A program made the translations under genes and the position numbers. The notes below the pieces were generated by a model. The model was given only the letters and a program-made list of their open reading frames with translations. It was not told the origin of the DNA and made no database searches. Below are positions 44,290 to 55,360 of a stretch of 64,000 nucleotides of DNA, piece by piece. The DNA comes from Oncomelania hupensis (taxonomy: Eukaryota; Mollusca; Gastropoda; Littorinimorpha; Pomatiopsidae). The stretch's first letter is position 1; each line of letters begins with the position of its first letter. The stretch is taken from the NCBI GenBank assembly GCA_036898135.1, contig CM072512.1, forward strand, positions 9,979,428 to 10,043,427, given 5' to 3'.

Positions 44290-45470
44290 AAGTGGGGACA
44301 TTAAATCATCTTGTATCTTGAAGTTTTACAAGCTAGAGACCAGAAGTGAGCTGCATAGACTGCTACACAATACTGTTCTAGTGCTATGTGAAATGTTGAA
44401 TGTTTCCTTTTTATTTTTTGTTGAACCAGCGGTTTCACATTGTATAATTATCACAGCCTCAGAGTGCATGATCAGAAGTCCATGATAACGGTATCAGAGA
44501 TTGGAAAGTTACATTTACCGTGCTAACCACACTAGAGTGTCTATTTAAAATGCTATTTGCTGTGTATTTTCAATTCAACAGTGAGACATCAATTTTGTCC
44601 ACTGCAGCTGCAAAATGTATGAGCAAAATCCCAGCAAACCAGCCCGATCTGGACCCCACTCACGGCGCGTAGCGCACAGTACTTATCCCGACTTTTGTCT
44701 GGCTAGAGTAGGGGCCCAATATTGCCTTACAAAAACCTGATTCGTAGCGGAGTCCAGAAATGTGGATTCGCGCTCCAGCTTTTTGCCTGATTCTGCCCAC
44801 CACAAAGGCACGCTGCGCACAAGCTAACATAGGCCTACTCTGGCTTCTCATTGGCTAAACTGTCTGTGGACTGTTTCGTCTGCTTCACATTTGCTGCGGC
44901 GTACGTATGTGAAAAATATTTATACAAAATCAATTCAGCAAGATATCATTATTTATTTGTGCTTATAAATTCTTAATTTTTATCATACAATATGTAAAAT
45001 ATTGTTAAAGTGTTTCTTTTAACTATTGTATTTATTTATACATTATAAGCCAAGGGTAAACTTTCATGCCCATTACTGATGGTATTTTCCAGTTGTCTTT
45101 AGGTGCCAATGTTCTACAGTTGTTTTCTTCTACAGTTGCATGTGCTCGGATATTTTCTTTGTCTGCAAAAACCTATTCCGCTGTGGTTGTTTTTTGGGAC
45201 TTTACCTTTTGTTTATGTATTTACACACGATTTCGATAGCGATGAAGATCACGTTAATATATATCGTTATTGAAATGGTGTGTAAATACTTCAGTGGGGA
45301 CACACCAAGGACTTCCGAAAACAATAACGCCTGTGCCAACAGTCCCTATTAACACCAGGCATCTCAAATCTTTCGTCATGCAATCACATATCATAAACAA
45401 TATGTGGAATATGATTTTAGGGTAAATCAGCATTGGCCAGGGATGGGGCATTATCGGGGTTGTTTCTGGT
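44290..45470. other. Intergenic, nothing recognised
   Basis: No coding, RNA or repeat signal that I can name. Confidence 0.4.
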
Positions 45471-45483
45471 TTAAGATGGGTTA

Positions 45484-45725
45484 CAAAAAGATGGGTGTTG
45501 GGTATCCTGACGTATGCCTGATCTTTGCCGGAATCGGGTTACTGTTCGGCAAAGGTTGGGTTACGATCGGGTAAGTTTTGGGTACCCCGACGATCGCCCA
45601 ATCTTTATCGAAAATCGGGCTACTGTTCAGCGAACGTGGGGTTACGATCGGGTAAGTTTCGGGTAGCCCGACGATCGCCCGATCTTTGCCCGAATCTGGC
45701 CCGAATCGGATCCAATTTCCATTTG
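45484..45725. repeat. Three-unit GC-rich minisatellite, about 80 bp
   Basis: About three units of TGGGTWNCCYGACG, ATCGCCCGATCTTTGCC, GAATCGGGYTACTGTTCGGC, AAGGTTGGGTTACGATCGGG. The units contain CGATCG and CCCGA/TCGGG complements, so they can form hairpins. Open frames across it on both strands follow from the repeat and are not genes. Confidence 0.8.
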
Positions 45726-46129
45726 CCTGATCGGGCTGCCCTATCCGGGCCATATCGGGCCCCAAAATTGTGGTTAACTGGGATTCCTTTGAAATTGTAA
45801 AGGGTTACAGGATCTTGGCATTCTTGGGATGGTGATCGCCGTCTGCCAAGAGCGCGAATGTTGATAGCTGGGCACCAGTGTGTGTTTAAACTTACATTTG
45901 TAGTTGGACTGTGTTGGTAAATAATAACCATAAAGCTATGCATCGATAAAGACACGCTACTTCAAGAGTTCAGCTGTGTGTAAGCAAGCAAATCTTTCCT
46001 TCACCCTGTTATGTTTTTGGGACATCAAAAATGTACAATTAAAATGCAACAATTCGTATTCGCCGGGAGATAGGTGGAAGTGGGGGGTGGAGGAGGAGGA
46101 AGGGGTGCATTCCCTTGCACTCTCTACCA

Positions 46130-46200
46130 GCGTCTAGGCGGCCCCTGGACCCAGGCCAATTTCCTTTTTTTAAATCCAGACCATTACAAGCCCTAATTTA
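46130..46200 (+). mobile_element. hAT element end fragment
   Basis: GGCGGCCCCTGGACCCAGGCC followed by an A/T stretch matches 54131-54170 near the right end of the hAT element at 52162-54258. Confidence 0.5.
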
Positions 46201-46429
46201 TTACAGTTCTCAAACCACAGCACAAACACCTCTTCCAACATCACCACAGACAAAGAACACTCCACCACAGACCGAACAACACAAATCACAGTTCAAAACG
46301 TCAGACCGTCCAAATCTGCAAGCAGACACACAGTACAGAAGAAACGGAGGTAAAATTTTTTTTTTTTTTTTTTAACTACACACTTTCTTACAAACACTCG
46401 CACCATAACACACTTCTTTTCATTTGAAG

Positions 46430-46560
46430 AGACATTCTGTGTTACTGCTAGAGTTGTTTCAGCAGATATTTTATACGGATCAGGGGTGAGTCCTTTTTCC
46501 ACCAATGTAGTCCTGATTCAGCTCTTTGCAGTTCGCTGGACCCTATAAACAATGACTAAC
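46430..46560 (+). repeat. Retroposon family C, 3' part
   Basis: GAGTTGTTTCAGCAGAT, CGGATCAGGGGTGAGTCC and CCTGATTCAGCTCTTTGCAG, TTCGCTGGACCC match the 3' end of the 709-bp retroposon. Confidence 0.7.
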
Positions 46561-46599
46561 TCATTAACTAACTCACTCACTCTAGATTTGCATGTTAAC

Positions 46600-47140
46600 C
46601 TACATATTATATTCATTTATGTGGTGCAATCTTAACTGTACTTGTACGGCATGCTAGTGATGCATATTGCCTTGTCGTTGTGCATTGGTGCGCATGTGTG
46701 TGCATTGTGTTTTTTTTTCTTTTTAAACTTGTATTAGCACTTTCTCAAAAGTCAAGGTCATTGTGCTTCATCATTTTCTAAAAACGATTTGCTCTGCGTC
46801 TAAAAATTGGCTCAGACGATTTTAATAATTTGATTTGCAGATAGTTGAGGTCGTGACCTATTATTCCATGTTTTCCTTTTGTTTTGTTAGAGTAAAGCCA
46901 AGTCCTACACCGCCAACAACATTAGCACTTTTGAAAATGGTTATTGTTCCTTTGTGTGTGTGAAAGTCTGGAAATACATTTGAATGGGTTGCCATCTTGT
47001 TACCTGTCTATCATCCAAGAACATGATTAAATCGAACAAATTAATTAAGACATTGAATGCCCAGAGACATCAGTGCGTGTTTGTGGTGTTGTTGTGTTTT
47101 GTTAATTTATTAGTGTTTGTATATATTTTAGCTTTTCAGA
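46600..47140. other. Intergenic, nothing recognised
   Basis: No supported gene; only short open frames. Confidence 0.4.
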
Positions 47141-47225
47141 CATTACATTACATTACATTACATGATTATTGCTTTAGGTCCAGCGGACTCTTCAGAGCCA
47201 AATCAGGACCAACTTTTCAGACATT
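47141..47225 (-). repeat. Retroposon family C, 3' end, minus strand
   Basis: A (ATTAC)n stretch then TTTAGGTCCAGCGGACTCTT and AGAGCCAAATCAGGACCA is the reverse complement of the retroposon 3' end. Here the tail repeat is ATTAC instead of AATC. Confidence 0.7.
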
Positions 47226-47229
47226 GCTG

Positions 47230-48090
47230 ACTAAGCCAAGGCCAAGCAACAATAAAAAGGACTTCTTTAATTTTTTTAATTTTAAGTATTTTTTACTATC
47301 TTAGTTTTTATTTACGTTTGGTTTTCAAATGTTTATTTTAAGGAATGTCGGACTTTTAAGTTGTTGTCAGGATTATGGCCAGTATTTATTAAGGTAGTAA
47401 GAAGTTTGTACAGGTTAAAAAATAACTTTTGCAGGTACATGTACTTGTATACTAAACAAAAGAAGCCATGGTAGAAAGGTGGAGTAGGGGGATATATATG
47501 ATGTAGAACTTCACCTTTCTTTAACTTTAGTAATGAGTACTGCATTTGAATGGAACACAGTACATTGTGATCCTTACACTTAATTGCACCCCAAGTGGAG
47601 GTGCCTGGAATTTCTATCCTATCCCGTAACTAGAAAGACGGGGGTTTCTGTATGTCAACAAATGAAATAAACCTCGTGGGAAGATTGGAGTTTCTGATTA
47701 ATTTGTTCAGTATGTATATTAGGAATTGCTTTCCATTATTTTATTGTGAACATTGTTGCTGTAGATTACTCTGTATTATATGTTCAGCAATATTTTTGTT
47801 TGATGGATTTTTTTTTTGGAAACAGAACTTGGTCAATAAAATCTTTTTGCAGAAGAAATAGTGTGTACTTTTTTGTGTAAGTAAAAAGTGCATTTCACAA
47901 AGTTTTTTTCCTCCCCAATTTGACAATAGCACCAACATAGCTATAATTATGATCATCACTACAATTATCATCACTACCAGCATAAAAGCATGCTGTTGAT
48001 TTTTTTAACTGTCAATTATCACATAAGAGAAATAAAAGAAGACATTTCCAGTAATTGTGTAACTGCAGAAACCAGCCGCAGAATTGCAAC
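47230..48090. other. Intergenic, nothing recognised
   Basis: AT-rich. A 17-base CTATCCTATCCCGTAAC at 47614 is the complement of the LINE tail and might be a minimal minus-strand LINE stub, too short to call. Confidence 0.4.
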
Positions 48091-48094
48091 ATTA

Positions 48095-48399
48095 TTCACC
48101 ATAATCATAGCCCCCCCGAACACCTCCCCCCCCCCCTACCTCTGCAGGGGTGGGGCGGGGGTTTCTGTATAAATAGTATCCCCACTTTGTGAAAATTTAG
48201 TGCTTTAAATTACCACTGTTTCTGTCATTCTCATTTATTCTTTCTCGTTCCTAATCTTTTTTTTCTTTGAAAAAAGAAATCTATTTGATCTATAGTCTTC
48301 GCTAGACCAGTCACCCTTTTTCTTAAAAACTTTCCAAAAACTCCTCATTTGTGTATAGTGTCTGTTGAGTCAGCTTGGGGTTATTGGACACGTTCTGCC

Positions 48400-48437
<38 letters not shown>

Positions 48438-48440
48438 TTG
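48095..48440 (+). repeat. Retroposon family C, 5' part
   Basis: GGGTTTCTGTATAAATAGTA, TCCCCACTTTGTG, AAATTTAGTGCTTTAAATT and later TTGGGGTTATTGGACACGTT align with 52705-52960. The 3' end is replaced by a (TG)n array at 48403-48437. Confidence 0.75.
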
Positions 48441-49006
48441 ATACTATGAATGCATGGAGTGTATGTGGTCACCCTTTAAACTATGTAATGTTTTAGCTTT
48501 TTATCGACCCATACTCCTATTCATTTTACATTACATTATAATGATACCCGTGGTCCTGAAATTTTAACTTACTCCTTCCTTTTTTTTCTTCTTTTTTTTC
48601 CCCCAGCGCTGAATTTTGGGTCTTTTTTTTTATTTGATCTCTTTACCCAATACCCCCATACTCCTCTCGGGAGCCCTAGTCCGCGGCTTCTCTATGGGGC
48701 TGGAGTCTCATATGATTTATCTTCAGCCCAGATATCTCGACTGACTAGCGTCATCTTGCTAGTGTTTCGTCTGGCAGGTATCCTTACCCTTGAATTGCAA
48801 CTGAAAATACTCGCTACGAACTATGTTGTTAGAGCTGGACGAGTTGACAACTCCACTTCTATCGAACTAAACCACACATTCATGTGGCCTGTCGCTGCCT
48901 CTCCCGTGCTTGGCTAGTGCTTATCTTGTCACTGTACTCTTATGTACTCTTGTGTGTGTTGTGGTGTGTGCCTGTGTACGTGCTTCAGTCGGCACAGGCC
49001 TCCCAC
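48441..49006. other. Intergenic with possible LINE 5' UTR-like sequence
   Basis: Pyrimidine-rich, with phrases such as CGGGAGCCCTAGTCCGCGGC, but I find no second copy in the window and no coding frame of interest. Confidence 0.3.
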
Positions 49007-49197
49007 GTTTGTTTGTTTGTAGATTATAGTCACACGACACTTTCGCATATAGGACCGATTTATACTGACACCTAGCGGGCCAGTTGTTGGTAAAGGGGAA
49101 AATAATATGATCACACGTTGACCAATCCGGGATTCGAACCAGCGACCTTTCGGTTACTAGCAAGACGCTCTTACCAACTGAGCTACCCGGCCCCTCT
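49007..49197 (-). mobile_element. Complete tRNA-derived SINE with 10-bp target duplication
   Basis: GGCCTCCCAC flanks it exactly (48997-49006 and 49198-49207). On the minus strand it begins AGAGGGGCCGGGTAGCTCAG with TTGGTAAGAGCG (A box) and GGTCGCTGGTTCGAATCC (B box), and ends in an (ACAA)n tail. The anticodon-like triplet would be AGT (Thr), but the stems pair poorly, so it is a SINE and not a tRNA gene. Confidence 0.88.
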
Positions 49198-49209
49198 GGC
49201 CTCCCACTC

Positions 49210-49740
49210 TTAACAAGTCTCTTTTATCCTTCCGAGAGTTCCCTTTCCCCAATAATTATTCGTAAGTTTCACACATCTGTCCGGGCGCCTCGAGTATTTG
49301 TCACCACAAGCCCGGGGCGTTTCTTATAGTTAATAAGTTTTACATTATTGATTACATGTTCCTCCACTATTTTAACATCCCGTGTCTATCTGGTTACTCC
49401 TGTCCGGGGGGGACTCCCCATTTTTTAATTGTATTATAGACGGCCCCTCCCCCCCGGGCAGTTCTGTTCGTTTATATTATTTCCATTATACTCAACTATT
49501 TGAGTTAATATATAGGTTACTAACTTATCGACTAAGTAAAGGTTCTTATTATAAAGTTTATTTTTTATTAATTTTTTTAAATTATTTTGTTGTTGTCCTT
49601 GAGGCTATCCTTCCTAGTTATTTTAAGACTTATCTTATGTATTATTTAATCTCCTGCGCCTCTGGCTAAATTAGACCCTGGTGTGACGGCCCCTGTATGA
49701 TGTAATTTTACTTACGACCAGAAGTGTTTAAAATTAATCT
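49210..49740. other. Intergenic, nothing recognised
   Basis: AT-rich; open frame 49382-49669 is hydrophobic and without motif. Confidence 0.4.
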
Positions 49741-49745
49741 TATCT

Positions 49746-50450
49746 AATGGAAATAAGTGCAGAGAACACCAAAATGATTACTAACAACACCAATGGCATC
49801 AACACAGACATCAAAGTTCAATGTCAATCCCTCAACACGGTGCAAGGCTTCAAATATTTAGGAGCATTGCATCAGACAATGGGTCCCGATAGGATGTCCT
49901 CTCCAGAATCACACAACAACTGCTGCCCTAACAAGGCTGAAGCCCATTTGGAAAGACAGAACCAGCAGTCTACACTCCACGGTAAGGCACTCCCTTGTCA
50001 TCTCCATCTTCCTATACGCTTGCGAAACATGGACACTCATAACAGACCTACAACGAAGAATACAAAGCATGGAGATTAGGTGCTATCAAAGACTTCTAGG
50101 CATTTCCTATACCCAGCAAATCACCTACAAAAGACGAAGTCCGCCAGACCACCACACAAGCCATTGGACAACACGATGATATGCTCACAGTGGTCAAGAA
50201 ACGGAAACTCCGATGATATGGCCACGTCACCAGGGCATCAGGCATTGAAAAGACCATCATGCAAGGCACTATGCCAGGAGGCAGAGGGAGAGAGAGAAAA
50301 AAAAGGTGGGAGGACAACATTCGAGAATGGACTGGCTTGATACCGAACGAAGCCATGAGGGTTTGCCTAGAACAGAGAAAGATGGAGTACGCTGGTTAAA
50401 CGATGATCTGTAGTGCCCGAACGACTTTCGACGGGATATGATATGCAGAT
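49746..50450 (+). mobile_element. RTE-like LINE fragment (3' quarter, decayed)
   Basis: Starts at the region encoding GMEISAEKTKMMTNNTNG of copy A and runs to the C terminus with frameshifts. The tail is reduced to GGGATATGATATG. Confidence 0.88.
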
Positions 50451-50454
50451 AGGC

Positions 50455-51914
50455 ATGAGCATGCATAGTGTCAAAGTGGAAAATGTGTGTAAGCCAAAAC
50501 AAAACTCACTGTTAGTGTAAACATAACAAGGTAATGTCTACCATACTAGCTCTCCAAAAACAAACGTTACCAAGTTTCCGGACAGTTCATAACATTGGCT
50601 TCACACAATTACTAAGTCTAATCATAAATTGTTTAATTTTTTTTTTGGTCAACGTTTTCCCTAATTAAAAACGACAGAGTTCAGTTTTAATTATTTTATC
50701 CACACAAACCACACAAAGGTCATTAAACAGTGATTAGTTAGAATCAGTCAAGGAAAATTTCACTTCTAATCTTCAATGTACACGGGCAGTGTGCACGATG
50801 GCAGTCCAGCACTCCAACAAGAGCAGCGTGAAACCAACTGAGGGGATCAGTTCAAGAATGCACATTAGTCCTTTTTTTCACATCAGAGAAAAATGACAAC
50901 AAACAGTCTTTTTGATATTATGTTCTTTTTATATATTTTAATAACGAAACAGAATATCTAATTTATTGTAAAACTGATTTAAAGGGAAGAAGAGCTTGAA
51001 ATTAAATTTCGTTTCTTCAAGACTGTACCTATGTCCAGGAATGTATAGGAATAAGGCCTTTGTAGCATTCATTCTATTGGACGTGGGCGTGTTATTGTAC
51101 TTCCATCTATGCGACAGAGGCAATATTCGATCGCTCAGTTTGTGTGGGTTTTATGTTAACTTTAGCAAAATCTTTATTACCCTCTTGTTTGCTTTTTCAG
51201 GAAAAATATTCATTTGATTTAACCTATTTTCTTGAAGATTTATCGCCATAAAAATTTGATGCAATACTGTACATAAGTCTTTTCCTATGTCGGTGTGTAC
51301 TTAGATCGAGGTTGCCCTGGAAGTGAGGACAGTAATATAGGGGATATTACTCTTAAAATTGCAGATACTGACTTCACATTTCTGGGACGATTTAGCTCCC
51401 CTTGTTCGATGGAGTTTGGTTCAAAAGTCAGTTTTGACAATTTTAAACTTAGATGCACTCTTGAACTGACCCCTTCAATTGTTTAACGATTAAAAATACT
51501 TTAAATGTCTTTCAAACATATCGCAATAATCTCTTTAAGAATTCCATCTATTCTAGAAAAGCACGATTTAGTTAAAATAACACTACGCAGCAAAGATTTA
51601 AAAAAAGGATCTAGGATAAAATGAAGGGAAATTACTCTACATAACTGGCCATATATGCTGAAAGAGTAACCACAACCAATCATGCAAACACCAAAAGCAA
51701 CTGCAAATACAACTACAAATATAGGAAATATTATAAAAGCAGGCAAAAACCATATAGAAAGTGTGAATACATAAGCATCACTATGTACCATGTAGTGAGT
51801 GCTACAGTGCAAATTAATAGCATTACTATAGCGTTGTGTCGGGGTTTTATATACTATCACAATATAATTATTATGATAATCGAAAAATAATAATCTCTTT
51901 CTCTCATCATCATC

Positions 51915-51915
<1 letters not shown>
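50455..51915. other. Intergenic, nothing recognised
   Basis: Open frames at 50996-51217 and 51295-51486 show no recognisable domain or splice context. Confidence 0.4.

Positions 51916-51917
<2 letters not shown>

Positions 51918-51983
<66 letters not shown>
51918..51983. repeat. (GA)n microsatellite
   Basis: About 33 GA units. The Leu-Ser-rich minus-strand frames across it are artefacts. Confidence 0.95.
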
Positions 51984-51986
<3 letters not shown>

Positions 51987-52569
51987 AAAAAAATAACTCC
52001 GGATCAAACTTTTGAATTCTATTTCTCTGATTGTTGAGCAAAGGGATGCGGCCATTGTTTACTAAAAGAAGCATTTCCGTTTTCAAAAACGAGGCTGACA
52101 TCCCATAACTCATTTTTTCATAGGCTTACCAATTATTACAATTAGGCCTCGTTGGATTAGTCAGGGCTGTGCTAGGGGGGGGGGGGGGGGGGTGTCCGGG
52201 GGTTCCGGACCCACGCCCCCCACTCCCCTATACCATTTTTTTTTTTTAGTACAATACATCATTTTAATTATCAGGAAATCCGAGGAAAAGGTCAATGTGC
52301 CGTTACAGACTGTCACATGAGACATTGTGCACTGCGCCCCTATTTCTGGTTTTTCACAACTATCATATTTATTTCATTTCAAATTCTCTCTTTCTCACAA
52401 ACACACACTTTCTTTCTGATTAAGTATAAAACACGCATGCACAATATTAAACTATAATTAAAATTAGTGTTGGTTTGTTGTTTCTGTCACTCACACTCGC
52501 CATCAGGCCCACTATTTTTCAACCAAGCAGTTATTTTTTATTTACGCACAATTTTTTGATGCCAGGAAA

Positions 52570-53278
52570 CCCCTTGGGGTCATGAGCAATCTTGTCACTG
52601 TAGATTGTTCTAACCTATAAAGGGAACAGTGAAAGCCCCAGTTGAAAACCTGTCTTGCCTTTGTAGGCATGACTAATTCACTGCGGCAACAGTTCCCCCC
52701 GTTGGAGTGCCGGGGGTTTCAGTATAAATAGTATCCCCACTTTCTGGAAATTTAGTGCTTTAAATTCCCACTGTCGCTGTCTTCATCATTTGCTCTTTCC
52801 CATTCCTGATCTGTCCTATCACTCTGCTATACTTTCTTCTTCTTCGCTAGATCAATGACCTACCTTTTTTCTTGAAAACTCTTCCTGGACAAGACTCCTT
52901 GTTTGTGTATGAGGTCTGTTGGATCAGCTTGGGAGTGTTGGATGCTTTCTGCCGGGTGGTCACTAGGGCTTCCTATGATTGTATTATTTCGCACTATAGG
53001 CATTTTATATGTATGTGTTTTGTTGATGATTTATAATGATGATTGTATTCTATTTTGTTTTTGTAACCGGGGTGTTCGCGTAGTTGAGGTCAACCCTCAG
53101 CCGTCCCCCGCGTGGGATGTCTTTATTGTAAAGTGACTGGCCAGTGGAGGGCATTCAATTTTCCCACTAGGGTTGTTTCGGCAGATCTTTTATGCGGATC
53201 GGGGGTTGTCCGGTCCTGATTTGGCTCGGAAGAGTCCGCTGGACCTAAAGCAACAATAAATCAATCAATCAAAAAAAC
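52570..53278 (+). mobile_element. 709-bp retroposon (family C) with 12-bp target duplication
   Basis: GATGCCAGGAAA at 52558-52569 and 53279-53290 flanks it exactly. It begins CCCCTTGGGGTCATGAGC, has GTATAAATAG near 52727, and ends CGGAAGAGTCCGCTGGACC, AATAAA, (TCAA)n. No long frame was recognised. The short tail repeat and target duplication point to LINE-driven retroposition. Six or more partial copies are in the window. Confidence 0.82.
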
Positions 53279-53728
53279 GATGCCAGGAAATTTGATTTCA
53301 GCCTTGCCAAATGTACTAAATGATCCTGCCCCTTGACAATGCCAGGGGCATAGCTCCCTGGACCTCCAATTGCAGGCTGGGGAACTCTCCTCGGATCCGC
53401 GATATTCCGAGGAAAGGTACCGTCACTCCCGAGAAAATTAAATAGAGGTCCGAGAAAAAAAATCGCTCCGAGAAACAAAAATCACAAAATGCGATATCTC
53501 CAAGTCCCAGTCTTGATCCATGTCCGTGTCCAGCTTTTTTTTTTCTCGTCACTAAAAGTGCCTCCTGCGCCCCACTATTGTTACATCGAATTCACTGCCC
53601 AATAAAGCTTACTAGCATCACTTTAATTACTACAGCGGGCGAAGGCGATGTTGAACGTTTGGAGGTTCACGTGAAGTTTAGTCCTTTGTCACTGTCCGCC
53701 ACTGTTAGTTTATTATCACTATACTATC

Positions 53729-53940
53729 ATGTCGTGTGCTTCACGTATTATTAACCGCAGAGACCCTTTTGAAGAAGGGAAAATCAACAACAAGTGGAAA
53801 TGGGAATGGCTTGAAAAGATGGCGAAAGTCGGCGAGTCGGAACAGCGTGTTGGTAATTGTTTTAGAAAAGTAGATAAACCTGGCATTGCGCGCTGTATTC
53901 TTTGCAACAAAGAATTGAGCTACGCGAATTGTGGTCTGAC
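53729..53940 (+). pseudogene. hAT-type BED zinc-finger N-terminal fragment
   Basis: Reads NNKWKWEWLEKMAKVG then FRKVDKPGIARCILCNKELSY, a pattern (KWxWL..., CxxC, Y) typical of the N terminus of hAT-related transposases. The following His pair is lost in decayed sequence. Confidence 0.6.
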
Positions 53941-54597
53941 ACTACTTTTGTTATACTACTACTAATGATAATGTCTTTATGAACACATGATGAATATTAT
54001 GAAAAACATCCACGTTTATCTCTCACAAAAAGCATTCTTTTTGGGTTTTACATGCTATAAAACGTTCAGCTTCTGGGGGCTTCGCTCCCCAGATCCCCCC
54101 ACCGGGGCTTCGCCCCTGGACCTCACCAGGGGCCTTATGGCGGCCCCTGGACCCAGGCCGGATTTCATATAATTTTGCTTTGGACTGTTCCACAGCCTGA
54201 ATTTTAACCACCCCACCCCCCACCCCACCCCTCCTTAAAACGTTCTTGCACAGCCCTGGATCATTAGTGCGTAGTCTATTACGGACGACTAGCGCCAAAT
54301 CCGAGAGTTACCAGCTTCACGAAATAATTGAAATTAACTCAAAACTGATAGTGTTTTGCGGGCACATGATTGTGAATAATTCGTACTGTTCGTACGACAT
54401 AGGTTATATCTCCTCACAACATCTCGAAAACTCGATGAAAATGAATAAAAACTGCAAATAATTAATGTATAATGTCGGTCAGGCGCCATTGTTATACACT
54501 TCTGTTCCGCATAACTCATTAGTTTTTCTAATACATACTGTCAAAATGTCATACCTTTTAGTAGACCGCTAGTAGTAGCTAACAACGAACCAACAAC

Positions 54598-54880
54598 GGA
54601 AGTCCGACAGACCATCACACAAACCATTGGACAACACGATGATATGGCCACGTCACCAGAGCATCAGGCCTTGCAAAGACCACCCTGCAAGGCACAGTGC
54701 AAGGAGGCAGAAGAAGAGGCCCGGAGACAGAGAAAGAGGTGGGCGGACAACATTCGAGAATGGACTGGCTTGACACAGAGCGAGGCCATGAGGGTTTCTG
54801 AGGACAGAGAAAGCTGGAGTGCGCTGGTTGGACGATCATCAACGGCCTTCGAATTACGGGATAGGATAGGATAGTAGTAG
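54598..54880 (+). mobile_element. RTE-like LINE fragment (C-terminal end)
   Basis: Matches copy A from EVRQTITQAIGQHDD with an internal deletion, then the GGRRRG..KRWxDNIREWTGL region, ending GGGATAGGATAGGATAG. Confidence 0.88.
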
Positions 54881-55024
54881 CCGTGCCTCTTACAAAGTGG
54901 TCAGGGATCACGACTGTCGTTCTTCGTAACCCATCGGAAGCACTCGGAGGCGATGACGTCATGTTCGTAAATCGTCATTATTGTACCCTCCCAGTGACTT
55001 CCCTTATGCTAGATACGACATAAC

Positions 55025-55233
55025 CAAACTATGTTTTGCTAAATTATACTGGTCACATTGATTGTAATTCCTCTTTGTAATTTGGATCCAATAAGAAATA
55101 ATGTAACATATATGTCCGTTTGTTGACAGTATGGATTCTGCCAGCTACTGTGGAGGGAAGTATTATTATTACTGTTACTTCTCCACACTTTCCTATGATG
55201 CATAAAAGTGACGGGACACCGGAGAGCGCGACC
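55025..55233 (+). promoter_or_regulatory. Conserved 5' region of palmitoyltransferase gene 2
   Basis: Homologous to 11617-11808, with the CCAAT motif and TTTGTTGACAG kept. A short upstream frame (ATG at 55131, 24 codons to TAA at 55203) exists here but not in gene 1, where the ATG is GTG. It might lower translation if transcribed. Confidence 0.4.
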
Positions 55234-55360
55234 ATGAATGAGCCTATCCCATATGGCAAATTTGCAATGTTGGCTCTATTTAGTCAAGCAGTACGCACTA
55301 ATCAACTCGACCTAGTAAAGCAGTTACTGTGTCAGGATCCCAGAATGGCAACCACTCCAG
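55234..55360 (+). CDS. Gene 2 exon 1
   Basis: MNEPIPYGKFAMLALFSQ... with donor CCAG|GTAAGA, phase 1 out. Same length as exon 1 of gene 1. Confidence 0.75.

Larger units (their letters stand above)
52162..54258 (+). mobile_element. hAT-like DNA transposon with nested retroposon
   Basis: The ends CAGGGCTGTGCTA and TGCACAGCCCTG are inverted repeats of hAT type (CAGGG). Flanks GGATTAGT and GGATCATTAGT are similar but not an exact 8-bp duplicate. G/C-rich CCCC...GGGG blocks lie inside both ends. It contains a BED-like zinc-finger exon fragment (53729-53940) and is interrupted by a 709-bp retroposon. No intact transposase is present. Confidence 0.7.

Noticed and set aside
49100..49197. Functional tRNA-Thr gene on the minus strand
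   Set aside because: Acceptor and anticodon stems do not pair, and the block is the head of a SINE with a tail and target duplication.
51501..52113. Leu-Ser-repeat proteins on the minus strand
   Set aside because: Translation of a (GA)n microsatellite.
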